Of a stretch of DNA of 64,000 bases, positions 18,575 through 26,891 are shown piece by piece. Within the stretch, counting starts at the first letter, position 1; each line of letters opens with the position of its first letter. The stretch lies in NCBI GenBank assembly GCA_963746275.1, contig CAVVAX010000026.1:62001-126000 (forward strand). The letters are read 5' to 3'. The translations under genes and the position numbers were made by a program. Below the pieces are notes generated by a model. That model saw nothing but the letters and a program-made list of their open reading frames with translations, did not search any database and had not been told where the DNA came from. Source of the DNA: JAEULH01 sp963746275. GTDB lineage: Bacteria > Pseudomonadota > Alphaproteobacteria > Rhodospirillales > Defluviicoccaceae.

Positions 18575-19516
18575 ATGTGGCCGGACATTCCTTACGAGAC
18601 ATGGCGCGAGACATGCTCTGCCCTGCATCTCTACACCCAGGTCGTCGGCAAGTATCGGCTGGCCCGCACGCCGTGGGTAAACCACTCCTGGCACGCGACG
18701 CTCTACGTCAACGCCCGCGGGCTGACGACCTCCCTGGTTCCTGACGGCTCTGGCGGCGTGGAGATCGGCTTCGATCTCCTCGATCACGTGGTGATCGGGG
18801 CCGCCACCGACGGGCGCCGGGAGGTCTTCCCGCTGGGGCCGATGTCCGTCGCCGACTTCCACGCCCGGGTCCTTGATCTGGTTCGCTCTCTCGGCGGCAC
18901 GCCGGAGTTCGACGGCCGGCCGAACGAGGTTTCCGATCCAGTTCTGTTTGCAGAGGACCGGGCGAAGCGGCCGTATCAGGCCGAGGCGGTCACCCGTTTC
19001 TTCCACGCCCTTGTCGCGGTCGATCGAGTGTTGAACCGCTTTCGCACCGGCTATGTCGGCAAGGTGAGCCCCGTGCATCTGTTCTGGGGCAGTTTCGATC
19101 TCGCGGTGACGCGCTTTTCGGGCCGTACGGCGCCGTTGCATCCGGGCGGCGTGCCGGCGCTGCCGGACGACGTCACGCGTGAGGCCTACAGCCACGAAGT
19201 CTCCTCCGCGGGCTTCTGGCCCGGAGACGCAAGGGTCGGTTTCCCGGCGATCTACTCCTACGCCTACCCCACGCCGGAGGGCTTTGCCGAAGCGCGCCCG
19301 ATGCCAGACGCGGCCTATTTCGACAAGAGCTTGGGCGAGTTTCTGCTGCCTTACGACGCCGTGCGGCGTGCAAGCGACCCGCAGGCTACGCTCATGGCCT
19401 TTCTGGAGAGCACCTATGGTGCCGCCGCCGGCCTCGGAGGTTGGGATCGTGACGCTCTCGAATGTCCCGTGGGCGAGCCTCTCCGGCCAAGGCCGCTGCG
19501 AACGGAACGGCCTTGA
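18575..19516 (+). CDS. DUF5996 family protein
   Basis: This 313-residue soluble protein has the DUF5996 pattern: WPDIPYETWRETCSALHLYT, VGKYRLARTPWVNHSWHATL, then GFDLLDHVVIGAATDGR. The middle block includes KVSPVHLFWGSFDLAVTRFS and GRTAPLHPG, with conserved His and Trp residues. The end contains GFWPGDARVGFPAIYSYAYP. The function of the family is unknown. The ATG at 18575 is preceded by GGGAGC. It follows fadL by about 115 bases in the same direction and lies inside the luxR-luxI interval, so it may be part of the same regulated unit. Confidence 0.85.
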   Translation: MWPDIPYETWRETCSALHLYTQVVGKYRLARTPWVNHSWHATLYVNARGLTTSLVPDGSGGVEIGFDLLDHVVIGAATDGRREVFPLGPMSVADFHARVLDLVRSLGGTPEFDGRPNEVSDPVLFAEDRAKRPYQAEAVTRFFHALVAVDRVLNRFRTGYVGKVSPVHLFWGSFDLAVTRFSGRTAPLHPGGVPALPDDVTREAYSHEVSSAGFWPGDARVGFPAIYSYAYPTPEGFAEARPMPDAAYFDKSLGEFLLPYDAVRRASDPQATLMAFLESTYGAAAGLGGWDRDALECPVGEPLRPRPLRTERP

Positions 19517-19658
19517 ACCATCCTCGCCAGCAGCGGGCCGACCGGCAGCTGACCGGCTGCCCTGACCCTACCAGTTTTGGGAGGTGTTCGCCCGTCCCAG
19601 CCGCCGCGTACAGTGCCGCCAGGCTTCCGCAGCCGCGGAAACATCGAAAGGCTAGGCG

Positions 19659-20117
19659 ATGTCGGGGATGGTACTGAGCCTCGTCGAGGCAGCGGGCGGG
19701 GCTGTCCGCGAGGACGTGGGCGTGGCGGGGGCGGACGATCTGCGCCGCATCATCCACAAGGCGATCCTCGCCCGGCGGTTCGCCGCGATCCACAAGCAGA
19801 CGGTGCGCCAGTGCCTTCGCGCCGCGCGGGTGGCGGCCAACGGGCGCGACAGCGAACTCGCGGCGGCGCTGCTCAAGGATGCGCGCGCCGAGCACGCCGA
19901 GGTGCAGACCTGCACGCGCGTTGCCCGGACGTTGGAGCGCCAGGCCGAGGAGCTGGGGAGGGCGGCCGGCGTCTACAGGGCGACCGGCCGTGGCAGCGCG
20001 TCCACGCCAAGCGATGAGATCGCGCCAATGGACGGCCGCCAGTCCGCCGCGGCTTCCGCCTTGCATCCGCCCGAAGCCTCACCGGCGACGCGAAGGACTT
20101 TCGGCGGCAGCGAATAG
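19659..20117 (+). CDS. Hypothetical protein overlapping the 3' end of luxI
   Basis: This 152-codon frame starts MSGMVLSLVEAAGGAVRED and continues with an Arg/Ala-rich helical body (DDLRRIIHKAILARRFAAIH, NGRDSELAAALLKDARAEH). The first 105 residues look protein-like. The last 45 overlap the end of luxI on the other strand and look like low-complexity antisense, so a frameshift may hide the true stop near 19980. No family is recognised. In several LuxI loci a small gene lies next to or overlaps luxI, but no identity with those can be claimed. Confidence 0.4.
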   Translation: MSGMVLSLVEAAGGAVREDVGVAGADDLRRIIHKAILARRFAAIHKQTVRQCLRAARVAANGRDSELAAALLKDARAEHAEVQTCTRVARTLERQAEELGRAAGVYRATGRGSASTPSDEIAPMDGRQSAAASALHPPEASPATRRTFGGSE

Positions 20118-20683
20118 GTCCGCCGCAGCATCGCAATCGCCCCGTCGCTGACCTCCACGGCAGCGGCGCTGACGACGCAGCGGCCGATGGCCCGGGTCCG
20201 GCCGAGCATTCTGACGCGGCACCCGTTGCCCTCAATGCTGCGGATCACCCGCGGGTGGGTCACCAAGTAGTACTCGCTGATCCCCATCCTGCGGCCGAAC
20301 TCGCCGCAGGCGCACATCATCTCGCCGAAAACGCGCCTGCGGAGGGCCGGAGCAAGGGCCCGATCCACTCCGAGGCGCGTCACTTCCCAAACATCGGGTC
20401 GGCTGGGGAGCTCGCGGCCGTAGATCAATTCCGGCCACAGCTCCTTGATCATGTACGGGAAGGTGGTCGGGATCAGGCGCGCAATCGCCCGGACCTGCTT
20501 CAGGTCATCCCGCCACAGCAAATATACCGCCGCTGGCGTATCGAACGCGTCCCATTCCATGTCCCGATAAGTCGAGACCTGATACCCATGCCGCTCGACA
20601 AATATTTTATGGCGAAGACGATGGAGCGCCGGTAGGGCATCGCCAAGTAAATGCGCTGTCTCTACCGAAAACGCATCGATCAT
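19973..20683 (-). CDS. LuxI-family acyl-homoserine-lactone synthase
   Basis: This enzyme makes N-acyl-homoserine lactone from S-adenosylmethionine and an acyl donor. In the 236-residue protein the catalytic-region residues fall in place: Arg24 and Phe28 (RLRHKIFVERHG), Asp45 and Asp48 (MEWDAFD), Arg69 (RAIARLIPTTFPYM), Glu100 and Arg103 (WEVTRLGVDR). The position of Trp34 in EsaI is Tyr here (GYQV). The start MIDAFSVE is preceded by GAGGACA. The C-terminal tail of about 30 residues is longer than usual. It pairs with the luxR gene 3 kb downstream. The acyl chain cannot be read from the sequence. Confidence 0.92.
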   Translation of the reverse strand: MIDAFSVETAHLLGDALPALHRLRHKIFVERHGYQVSTYRDMEWDAFDTPAAVYLLWRDDLKQVRAIARLIPTTFPYMIKELWPELIYGRELPSRPDVWEVTRLGVDRALAPALRRRVFGEMMCACGEFGRRMGISEYYLVTHPRVIRSIEGNGCRVRMLGRTRAIGRCVVSAAAVEVSDGAIAMLRRTYSLPPKVLRVAGEASGGCKAEAAADWRPSIGAISSLGVDALPRPVAL

Positions 20684-20769
20684 ATTGTCCTCGACTTCGC
20701 TATTGAAATACGAGTTGTGATTATGTCTGCACACGCTCCGAAGTGTGACTGGCATCGTGTGTCGTCTGT

Positions 20770-20786
20770 GGGTAAAAGAAATACCC
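20770..20786. promoter_or_regulatory. GGGTA-N7-TACCC dyad upstream of luxI
   Basis: GGGTA (20770-20774), seven A-rich bases and TACCC (20782-20786) lie about 90 bases upstream of the luxI start in an unusually AT-rich 316-base gap. The half-sites are the same pentamer as in the luxR/fadL gap but in the opposite arrangement. It is a candidate regulator site. A CCTCATATGGGGG near-palindrome at 20816-20828 is another possibility. Confidence 0.35.
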
Positions 20787-20999
20787 GGCGCCCCCGCGGC
20801 TGTCAAGAATGTATTCCTCATATGGGGGTCAAAATACCTACATTGAGGGAGGTTCCTGCCCGGCGCTCTGCCCGATGACGACGATGACGAGCGCGAGATC
20901 CCGTGCGCTCGCGCGTGGCGAATTACCCTAAAGGTCTATTGGCCCCCAGACGCGGCCTGCTCATAATGCGCCAGCCGAGGACCGAAAATGGGGGGTTGC

Positions 21000-21359
21000 A
21001 TGTCAAAGGTGGTACTCGGGCCTGTGTGTCCGGAGCAGGCCCAGCAGACGGACGGTGACGCACCCCGCCCACGGAAGGGCCGCCCGGCGAACGGGCGGCG
21101 GATTTCCCTGGCCGATAGTGCAGAGCCGGCGGAGCAGGTGGACTGCCGCGCTTGCCGGCACTGGCGCCCGTTCGTGACGCAGTGGGGGCACTGCGGCTGC
21201 CAGATGGTCCGCCGTCACGTCGACGGCGAGGCGCCGCTGGTCACCAGAGGCAACTTTTCCTGCAAGTTCTTCTCGCCGGCGCCGGCCACGGACCGCAAGC
21301 CGCGGGCCCGCGAGCCCGAGACGCAGCTCCACGTGCCCATGTTCGCCGCGCCGGAGTGA
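21000..21359 (+). CDS. Hypothetical Cys-rich protein
   Basis: This is a protein of about 119 residues starting MSKVVLGPVCPEQAQ. An in-frame ATG at 20988 is also possible, but GGGGGG precedes the second ATG. A central block has six cysteines: VDCRACRHWRPFVTQWGHCG, then CQM and GNFSCKFFSP. CxxC followed by HCGC and a late Cys could bind zinc or an iron-sulfur cluster. The flanks are basic and Pro-rich. No family is recognised. It is divergent from luxI and converges on the aldolase gene with a hairpin between them. Confidence 0.55.
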   Translation: MSKVVLGPVCPEQAQQTDGDAPRPRKGRPANGRRISLADSAEPAEQVDCRACRHWRPFVTQWGHCGCQMVRRHVDGEAPLVTRGNFSCKFFSPAPATDRKPRAREPETQLHVPMFAAPE

Positions 21360-21390
21360 GGCGGGCTCAGCCGCGTTCCGTCCGCGGGGT

Positions 21391-21422
21391 TGGGGCGGCG
21401 GCCTTTGCCGGCCACCGCCCCA
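21391..21422. terminator. Bidirectional hairpin between convergent genes
   Basis: TGGGGCGG (21391-21398) pairs with CCGCCCCA (21415-21422), with an inner GGCC/GGCC pairing. It lies between the hypothetical gene and the aldolase stop codons, 30 and 8 bases away. There is no T-tract. The position between convergent stops suggests transcription termination in both directions. Confidence 0.5.
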
Positions 21423-21429
21423 CGTCCGG

Positions 21430-22512
21430 TTAGGCCGCCAGTGACCGGCCCTTCGAGCCGAGGTCGACGAAGGCCTCGCTCAGCCGCTCGGCCAAGCCCA
21501 CCTCGGCGGCCCGGAGCCACTTCCGCGGGTCGTAGTACTTCTTGAACGGCGTCCCGTCGTCCGGATCGATCTGGTACTTGAACGCCTTCGGGTGCTCCTC
21601 GACGAACTTGCCGACCGCCTCGGAGAAGGCGAACTGGGTGTCGGTGTCGATGTTCATCTTGAACACGCCGTAGCCCACCGCCTCGGTGATCTTCTCCTTC
21701 TCCGACCCCGAGCCGCCGTGGAAGACGAGGTTCAGCGGGTTCGGCCCGGCGTTGTGCTGGCGGGCGACCAGGTCCTGCGACCCCTTCAGGATCTCCGGGC
21801 GCAGCTTGACGTTGCCCGGCTTGTAGACGCCGTGCACGTTGCCGAACGACGCGGCGACGGAGAACGAGCCGATCGGCGCCAGCTTCTGGTAGGCCTGAAG
21901 CACGTCCTCGGGCTGGGTGTAGAGCTTGGAGTTGTCGGCGCTCTCGTCGAACTCGCCGCCAATGCCATCCTCCTCGCCGCCGGTCACGCCGAGCTCGATC
22001 TCGAGGCTCATGCCCATGGGCGCCATCCGCTTCAGCACCCGGGCGCACTCATCGAGGTTCCAGTCGATCGGCTCCTCGGACAGATCCAGCATGTGTGAGC
22101 TGTAGAGCGGCTTGCCCGTCTCCTTGAAGAAGGCCTCGCCGTGATCGAGCAGCGCCTCGACCCAGGGGATCAGCTTCTTGTTGGCGTGGTCGGTGTGCAG
22201 CACGACGCAGACGCCGTAGTGCTCGGCCATCATGTGCACGTGCCTGGCGGCCGAAACCGCGCCCAGCACCTTCCCCAGGCTGCCGTCGGGGAAGCCTTGC
22301 CCGGCATAGAACTGGGCGCCGCCGTTGGACAGCTGGATGATGACGTCGGACTTGTTCTTCGCCGCCGCCTCGAGAACCGAGTTGATGGTGTTGGTGCCGG
22401 TGACGTTCACCGCCGGAAGGGCGTAGCCCCCCGACTTGCACGCCGCCACCAGGGTCTCATAGTCCTTGCCGGTGACCACGCCCGGCTTGAGGGATGCTGC
22501 AGCTTCGCCCAT
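21430..22512 (-). CDS. fba: Class II fructose-bisphosphate aldolase
   Basis: This zinc-dependent aldolase cleaves fructose 1,6-bisphosphate to glyceraldehyde 3-phosphate and dihydroxyacetone phosphate, in glycolysis and gluconeogenesis. At 360 residues it is a class IIA (E. coli FbaA-like) form. Motifs are VVLHTDHANKKLIPWVEAL (zinc histidine and catalytic Asp), SLEIELGVTGGEEDGIGGE, ASFGNVHGVYKPGNVKL and NLVFHGGSGSEKEKI with the zinc His, then GVFKMNIDTDTQFAFSEAV. The ATG at 22512 has GAAGGAGGAGAGG upstream. It lies downstream of tRNA-Leu on the same strand. Confidence 0.97.
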   Translation of the reverse strand: MGEAAASLKPGVVTGKDYETLVAACKSGGYALPAVNVTGTNTINSVLEAAAKNKSDVIIQLSNGGAQFYAGQGFPDGSLGKVLGAVSAARHVHMMAEHYGVCVVLHTDHANKKLIPWVEALLDHGEAFFKETGKPLYSSHMLDLSEEPIDWNLDECARVLKRMAPMGMSLEIELGVTGGEEDGIGGEFDESADNSKLYTQPEDVLQAYQKLAPIGSFSVAASFGNVHGVYKPGNVKLRPEILKGSQDLVARQHNAGPNPLNLVFHGGSGSEKEKITEAVGYGVFKMNIDTDTQFAFSEAVGKFVEEHPKAFKYQIDPDDGTPFKKYYDPRKWLRAAEVGLAERLSEAFVDLGSKGRSLAA

Positions 22513-22744
22513 GATCCTCTCCTCCTTCGGGTATGTTGGCTCGCGACGCCTGACGAACGGCGTTCTTGCATATCGTTGCTCGACCCGTACGCGACCACTC
22601 TCGTCTGCCGAAACGGCCAAGGGGCCGCGTCGTCTTCTCCAGGCTTCGGGCGCGCGATCGCGCTGTATAGCACACGCCGCGGCCGCGTCTAACGGCTTGA
22701 TGAACCCAGGATGCACCCGGGAAAGGGGCGGGACGCGAGCTGCC

Positions 22745-22830
22745 TGGTGCCCGCTGGGGGACTCGAACCCCCACTCCCGAAGGGAAACGGATTTTAAGTC
22801 CGTTGCGTCTGCCGATTCCGCCAAGCGGGC
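22745..22830 (-). tRNA. tRNA-Leu (UAA anticodon)
   Basis: The minus strand folds as an 86-base class II tRNA. The acceptor GCCCGCT pairs with AGCGGGC, and CCA is encoded. The anticodon stem ACGGA/TCCGT encloses the loop CTTAAAA, giving anticodon UAA. There is a variable arm (TTCCCTTCGGGAG), and the T arm contains GGTTCGAGTCC. The long variable arm fits leucine. Confidence 0.96.
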
Positions 22831-22895
22831 GAGGAACGGGAAGGGTAGCGCCCGGCCGCTTCGCCGCGGCAAGGCTATCGCGCGGCTGCCGGCTT

Positions 22896-23478
22896 CTAAC
22901 GCGGCGGCGCGACGCGGCCGACCACGTCGAGGCCGCCGTCCGCCGTGGGCCTGGCGACGACGATCTCACCTGAGGCCGGGAAGATTCCGGTGAGCGACGT
23001 GATCACGACCTGATGCGTCACGAGGATGACGGCGCCTTGCGGCGGATGCTCCGCAAGCCAAGCGCGGAGCGCCGCCATCTGCGGCCCCTCGCGCTCGGGG
23101 CGCTCGAAGAACGAGTTCAGTGCCGGCAAAAGGGTCACCTCGCCGAGGCCCAGGAGCCGCGCCGTCTCCAGGCAGCGGCACCACTGGCTCGAGTAGACGC
23201 CGTCGACGCGCGACGCCGTGGCCGCGGAAGCCGTCGCCGATGGCTTCCGCCTCGCTGCGGCCGGCAGCCGACAGGTTGCGCTGGGTGGCGCAGTCCTCCA
23301 GGCGGAAGCCGGGCGGATCGCCGGTTCCGGGCGCGGTCGCGTGGCGCATCAGCGCCACGTGGCCGCCCTGTCGCAGCGCCGCCCACGCGGCCGCCTCGCC
23401 GGCCTCGGCATGCGCCGGGGCCAGCAGAAGCGCCAGGAGAGCGGCGACGAGGGCGATCAGGCGGCTGAGCGGGCGCAT
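22896..23478 (-). CDS. Exported histidine phosphatase family protein, one frameshift
   Basis: This is a member of the phosphoglycerate-mutase-like histidine phosphatases, about 193 residues. A signal peptide (SRLIALVAALLALLLAPAHAEA) points to the periplasm. The catalytic start is GGHVALMRHATAPGTGDPPG with the phosphorylated His in RH. The second motif GVYSSQWCRCLETARLLGLG and the late motif VILVTHQVVITSLTG complete the core. The frame changes near 23210 after FRGHGV. Substrates of such periplasmic members are mostly unknown. It is divergent from bluB. Confidence 0.85.
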
Positions 23479-23611
23479 GCGGCACCGTTGCGGCTGGCGG
23501 CGGTCTCAGCCCGACATGGGGCCTCGGCCGGCGGACGGCCAACGCTTGCCGCGCTTCGAGGCTTCGCGGCCGGACTTGCGCCCGATCCCGCCTGCGCTAC
23601 AGTCGCGCCGC

Positions 23612-24286
23612 ATGATCCCGCAGCCTGTCCCTCAGCCCGTCGCCCAGTCCTCCCCGCCGAGCTTCGACGGCTTGTTCCTCGAGCAGCTCGAGGCGCTGTT
23701 CCGCTGGCGGCGCGACGTCCGCCGCTTCCGCCCCGAGCCGCTGCCACCGGGCCTGCTCGACGCCCTGATCGCGCTGGCGGCGCTGGCGCCGTCGGTCGGC
23801 AACAGCCAGCCGTGGCGGTTCGTCAAGGTCGATGATCCCGAACGGCGGGGCGCCATCCGCGCCAACTTCGCCCGCTGCAACGCTCAGGCGCTGTCGGTCT
23901 ACGCCGGCGAGAGGGCTCGCCTCTACGCCTCGCTGAAGCTGGCCGGACTGGAGGAAGCACCGGTGCACCTCGCGGTCTTCGCCGACATGGCGACAGCGCT
24001 TGGCCACGGCCTCGGCCGGCAGACCATGCCGGAGACGCTGACCTACTCGGTCGTCGGCGCGATCCACGCGCTATGGCTGGCGGCGCGCGCCCACGGCATC
24101 GGTCTCGGCTGGGTGTCGATCATGGATCCAGGGGAGGCCGCCCTGACGCTGGCCGTGCCAACGGAATGGCGTCTCGTCGCCTACCTGTGCCTCGGCTATC
24201 CGGCCGAGGAGCACACCGATCCGGAGCTCGATCGCCACGGCTGGCAGCGCCGGGTCGACGCCCGGCGCTTCATCCTCCAGCGCTAG
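23612..24286 (+). CDS. bluB: 5,6-dimethylbenzimidazole synthase BluB
   Basis: BluB cleaves reduced FMN with oxygen to form 5,6-dimethylbenzimidazole, the lower ligand of vitamin B12. The 224-residue nitroreductase-fold protein has the BluB pattern: FRWRRDVRRFRPEPLPPGLL, LAPSVGNSQPWRFVKVDD, then RQTMPETLTYSVVGAIHALW and LAARAHGIGLGWVSIMDP. LCLGYPAEEHTDPELDRHGW near the end is also typical. The product is used by CobT, whose gene is 9 kb away. The ATG at 23612 precedes the conserved start. No B12 riboswitch was seen upstream. Confidence 0.93.
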   Translation: MIPQPVPQPVAQSSPPSFDGLFLEQLEALFRWRRDVRRFRPEPLPPGLLDALIALAALAPSVGNSQPWRFVKVDDPERRGAIRANFARCNAQALSVYAGERARLYASLKLAGLEEAPVHLAVFADMATALGHGLGRQTMPETLTYSVVGAIHALWLAARAHGIGLGWVSIMDPGEAALTLAVPTEWRLVAYLCLGYPAEEHTDPELDRHGWQRRVDARRFILQR

Positions 24287-24537
24287 GCCCGGTCGCGCTC
24301 CTCGCCGAGCTGCATCACCCCCAGCGCCACAGCGATGCTGCCGAAGGTAAGGAACAGCCCGCAGAAAAGCATCATCAGGAACATGAGCTTATCGGGCGAT
24401 GCGAAGATCAGGGTGGCAAGCTTGGCGAAGTCGAACCACAGGAGCAGGGCGCCCAGGACGGCGGCACCGACCGCGCCGCAAAAGAGGTGTTTGACGAGGT
24501 ATACGACGAGGTCGCGCTGAGGCGCCGGAATGGCCAT
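24283..24537 (-). CDS. Small two-helix membrane protein
   Basis: This 84-residue protein has two strong membrane helices, VVYLVKHLFCGAVGAAVLGA (first part) and KLMFLMMLFCGLFLTFGSIA, joined by a short polar loop WFDFAKLATLIFASPD. It ends GVMQLGEERDRA. No family with a known role is recognised. A longer start at 24579 is possible, but MAIPAPQRDL fits better. Its stop overlaps the bluB stop on the other strand by four bases. Confidence 0.7.
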   Translation of the reverse strand: MAIPAPQRDLVVYLVKHLFCGAVGAAVLGALLLWFDFAKLATLIFASPDKLMFLMMLFCGLFLTFGSIAVALGVMQLGEERDRA

Positions 24538-24678
24538 GTGAGAATGCTCTTTGCCGGGAGAAACCAATGCACCCATCATAAGCTAAAGCAGCTGCCCCGC
24601 GCCAGCCGGTAGTACCCATTTGGGGTGATGCGGCTCGATGCGCCGCGGCCGTTCAGGATCGCCGGGAAGGCCCTCCGG

Positions 24679-26106
24679 ATGAGCGAGCGGATCGAGACGG
24701 ACATCTGCGTGATCGGCGCCGGCTCTGGCGGGCTTTCTGTCGCCGCCGGCGCGGCGCAGATGGGTGCTGCGGTCGTCCTCATCGAGAAGGGCAAGATGGG
24801 CGGCGACTGCCTCAACTACGGCTGCGTGCCGTCGAAGTCGCTGATCGCCGCAGCCCGTGCCGCCGAAACCATCCGCTCGGCCGGCCGCTACGGGGTCGCC
24901 GGCGGGCGCCCGGAGATCGACTTCGCCGCCGTCCACGAACACGTCCAGGGCGTCATCGCCGGGATCGCCCCGCACGACTCGGTGGAGCGGTTCGAGAGCC
25001 TTGGCGTCCGCGTCATCCAGGCCGCCGCCCGCTTCACCGGTCCCGGCGAGGTGGAGGCGGGCGGAGCCACGGTGCGGGCCCGGCGGTTCGTCATCGCCAC
25101 CGGCTCATCGCCGGCGATCCCGGACGTCCCCGGGCTCGGCGACGTCCCCTACCTCACCAACGAGACGATCTTCGACCTGCGCCAGGCGCCGGAGCACCTG
25201 ATCGTCATCGGCGGCGGGCCGATCGGTGCGGAGCTGGCGCAGGCGCACCGCCGCCTCGGCGCCCGCGTCACCCAGATCGCTCGCGGGCGGCTGCTGCCGA
25301 AGGACGACGGCGAGTTGGTCGAGGTCGTCCGCCGCCGCGTGGCGGAGGACGGCGTCGCGCTGTTCGAGGGCACGGCGACAAAGCGGATCGAGGCCCACGG
25401 CGCCGGGGTCCGGGCCGTCGCCGAATGCGCCGGCCAGAGCGTGAGCATCGAAGGCTCGCACCTCCTTGTCGCCACCGGACGCAAGGCGAACGTCGAAGAC
25501 CTGGGCCTGGAGGCCGCGGGCGTCGCCTACAGCGGGCGCGGGATCACCGTCGACAGCCGGCTTCGGACCAGCAACAAGCGCATCTTCGCCATCGGCGACG
25601 TCACCGGCCGCCAGCAGTTCACCCACATCGCCGGCTACCACGCCGGCATCGTCATCCGCAACGCGCTGTTCATGCTGCCGGCGAAGATCGACGACAGCGC
25701 CGTGCCCTGGGTGACCTACACCGAGCCCGAACTCGCCCACGTCGGGATGACCGAAGCGGCAGCGCGCGAACGCTTGGGCGGGGCGGTCAGCGCGCTTCGC
25801 TGGCCGTTCGCCGAGAACGACCGGGCGCGCACCGAGCGTGAGACCGAGGGCCTGATCAAGGTCGTGCTCGGCCGCGGCGGGCGGGTGATCGGCGCCTCCA
25901 TCGTCGGCGCCGGCGCCGGCGACTTACTGGCGCTGTGGTGCCTGGCGGTGTCGCAGAAGCTGAAGATCGGCGCCGTCGCCGGGCTGATCCTGCCGTACCC
26001 GACCCGCAGCGAGGTCGGCAAGCGCGCCGCCGGCGAGCACTACACGCCGAAGCTGTTCAGCGGACGCACCCGGACGCTGGTGCGCCTGCTGCAGAGGCTG
26101 CCCTGA
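24679..26106 (+). CDS. MerA/Lpd-like pyridine nucleotide-disulfide oxidoreductase
   Basis: This FAD-dependent oxidoreductase has 475 residues. The FAD motif is ICVIGAGSGGLSVAAGAAQM, and the redox pair lies in GGDCLNYGCVPSKSLIAA. The NAD(P) motif is LIVIGGGPIGAELAQAHRRL, the second FAD motif GRQQFTHIAGYHAG with IFAIGDV. The dimerisation domain ends LPYPTRSEVGKRAAGEHYTP. In lipoamide dehydrogenase the HxHPT motif provides the catalytic His; here the position is Tyr, as in mercuric reductase, but the C-terminal Cys pair of MerA is absent. The substrate is therefore unknown. Confidence 0.85.
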   Translation: MSERIETDICVIGAGSGGLSVAAGAAQMGAAVVLIEKGKMGGDCLNYGCVPSKSLIAAARAAETIRSAGRYGVAGGRPEIDFAAVHEHVQGVIAGIAPHDSVERFESLGVRVIQAAARFTGPGEVEAGGATVRARRFVIATGSSPAIPDVPGLGDVPYLTNETIFDLRQAPEHLIVIGGGPIGAELAQAHRRLGARVTQIARGRLLPKDDGELVEVVRRRVAEDGVALFEGTATKRIEAHGAGVRAVAECAGQSVSIEGSHLLVATGRKANVEDLGLEAAGVAYSGRGITVDSRLRTSNKRIFAIGDVTGRQQFTHIAGYHAGIVIRNALFMLPAKIDDSAVPWVTYTEPELAHVGMTEAAARERLGGAVSALRWPFAENDRARTERETEGLIKVVLGRGGRVIGASIVGAGAGDLLALWCLAVSQKLKIGAVAGLILPYPTRSEVGKRAAGEHYTPKLFSGRTRTLVRLLQRLP

Positions 26107-26155
26107 GGCAACGCCGGGCCCATATCGCGGGAACGCCGGAGGAGAGGGGGCGGAC

Positions 26156-26851
26156 ATGATCGAGCTCTACTACTGGACCACGCCCAACGGGCACAAGATC
26201 ACGATCTTCCTCGAAGAGACCGGGCTCGCGTACGTCATCAAGCCCGTCGACATCGGCGCGGGCGAGCAGTTCGCGCCCGAGTTCCTGGCGATCTCCCCAA
26301 ACAACCGCATTCCGGCGATCGTCGATCTCGAACCCGCCGACGGCGGCGGGCCGCTCTCTGTGTTCGAGTCCGGGGCCATCCTCCAGTACCTCGCCGAGAA
26401 GACCGGCCGCTTCCTCCCGGCCGACCTCCGCGGCCGCACCGAGGCGATGCAGTGGCTGTTCTGGCAGATGGGCGGCCTCGGGCCCATGGCCGGGCAGAAC
26501 CACCACTTCAGCCAGTACGCGCCGGAGAAGATCCCTTACGCTATCGAGCGCTACGTCAAGGAGACCGAGCGACTCTACGGCGTGCTCGACGACCGGCTCG
26601 CCGATCGGCCGTTCGTTGCCGGCGACTACTCCATCGCCGACATGGCCTGCTACCCATGGATCGTCCCTTACGAGAACCAGGGGCAGACGCTCGAGGACTT
26701 CCCTAACCTCGCCCGCTGGTTCGCGGCCATCCGCGACCGCCCGGCGGTGGTCCGGGCCTACGCGCGGGCAAAGGAGGTCAAGACCGGCGCGGTGGTCGAC
26801 GAGGCGGCGAAGAAGGTCCTGTTCGGCCAGGGCCGCCGGCGGAAGGCGTAG
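26156..26851 (+). CDS. Glutathione S-transferase, YfcG-like
   Basis: This cytosolic GST of 231 residues resembles the YfcG/YghU (nu-class) disulfide reductases. The N-terminal thioredoxin fold begins IELYYWTTPNGHKITIFLEE, where Thr/Asn near the start is usual for this class. It continues NNRIPAIVDLEPADGG and VFESGAILQYLAEKTGRFLP. The helical domain includes MQWLFWQMGGLGPMAGQNHH and FVAGDYSIADMACYPWIVPY. The family acts on glutathione disulfides or peroxides. It follows the MerA-like gene by 49 bases, so the two may form a redox operon. Confidence 0.9.
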   Translation: MIELYYWTTPNGHKITIFLEETGLAYVIKPVDIGAGEQFAPEFLAISPNNRIPAIVDLEPADGGGPLSVFESGAILQYLAEKTGRFLPADLRGRTEAMQWLFWQMGGLGPMAGQNHHFSQYAPEKIPYAIERYVKETERLYGVLDDRLADRPFVAGDYSIADMACYPWIVPYENQGQTLEDFPNLARWFAAIRDRPAVVRAYARAKEVKTGAVVDEAAKKVLFGQGRRRKA

Positions 26852-26891
26852 GGCCTGCACTGGGAGCACTACGGCCACCGCGGCGCGTCGC

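Noticed and set aside
24679..26106. Mercuric reductase or lipoamide dehydrogenase as a firm call
   Set aside because: The C-terminal Cys pair of MerA and the His of Lpd are both missing, so only a family-level name is justified.
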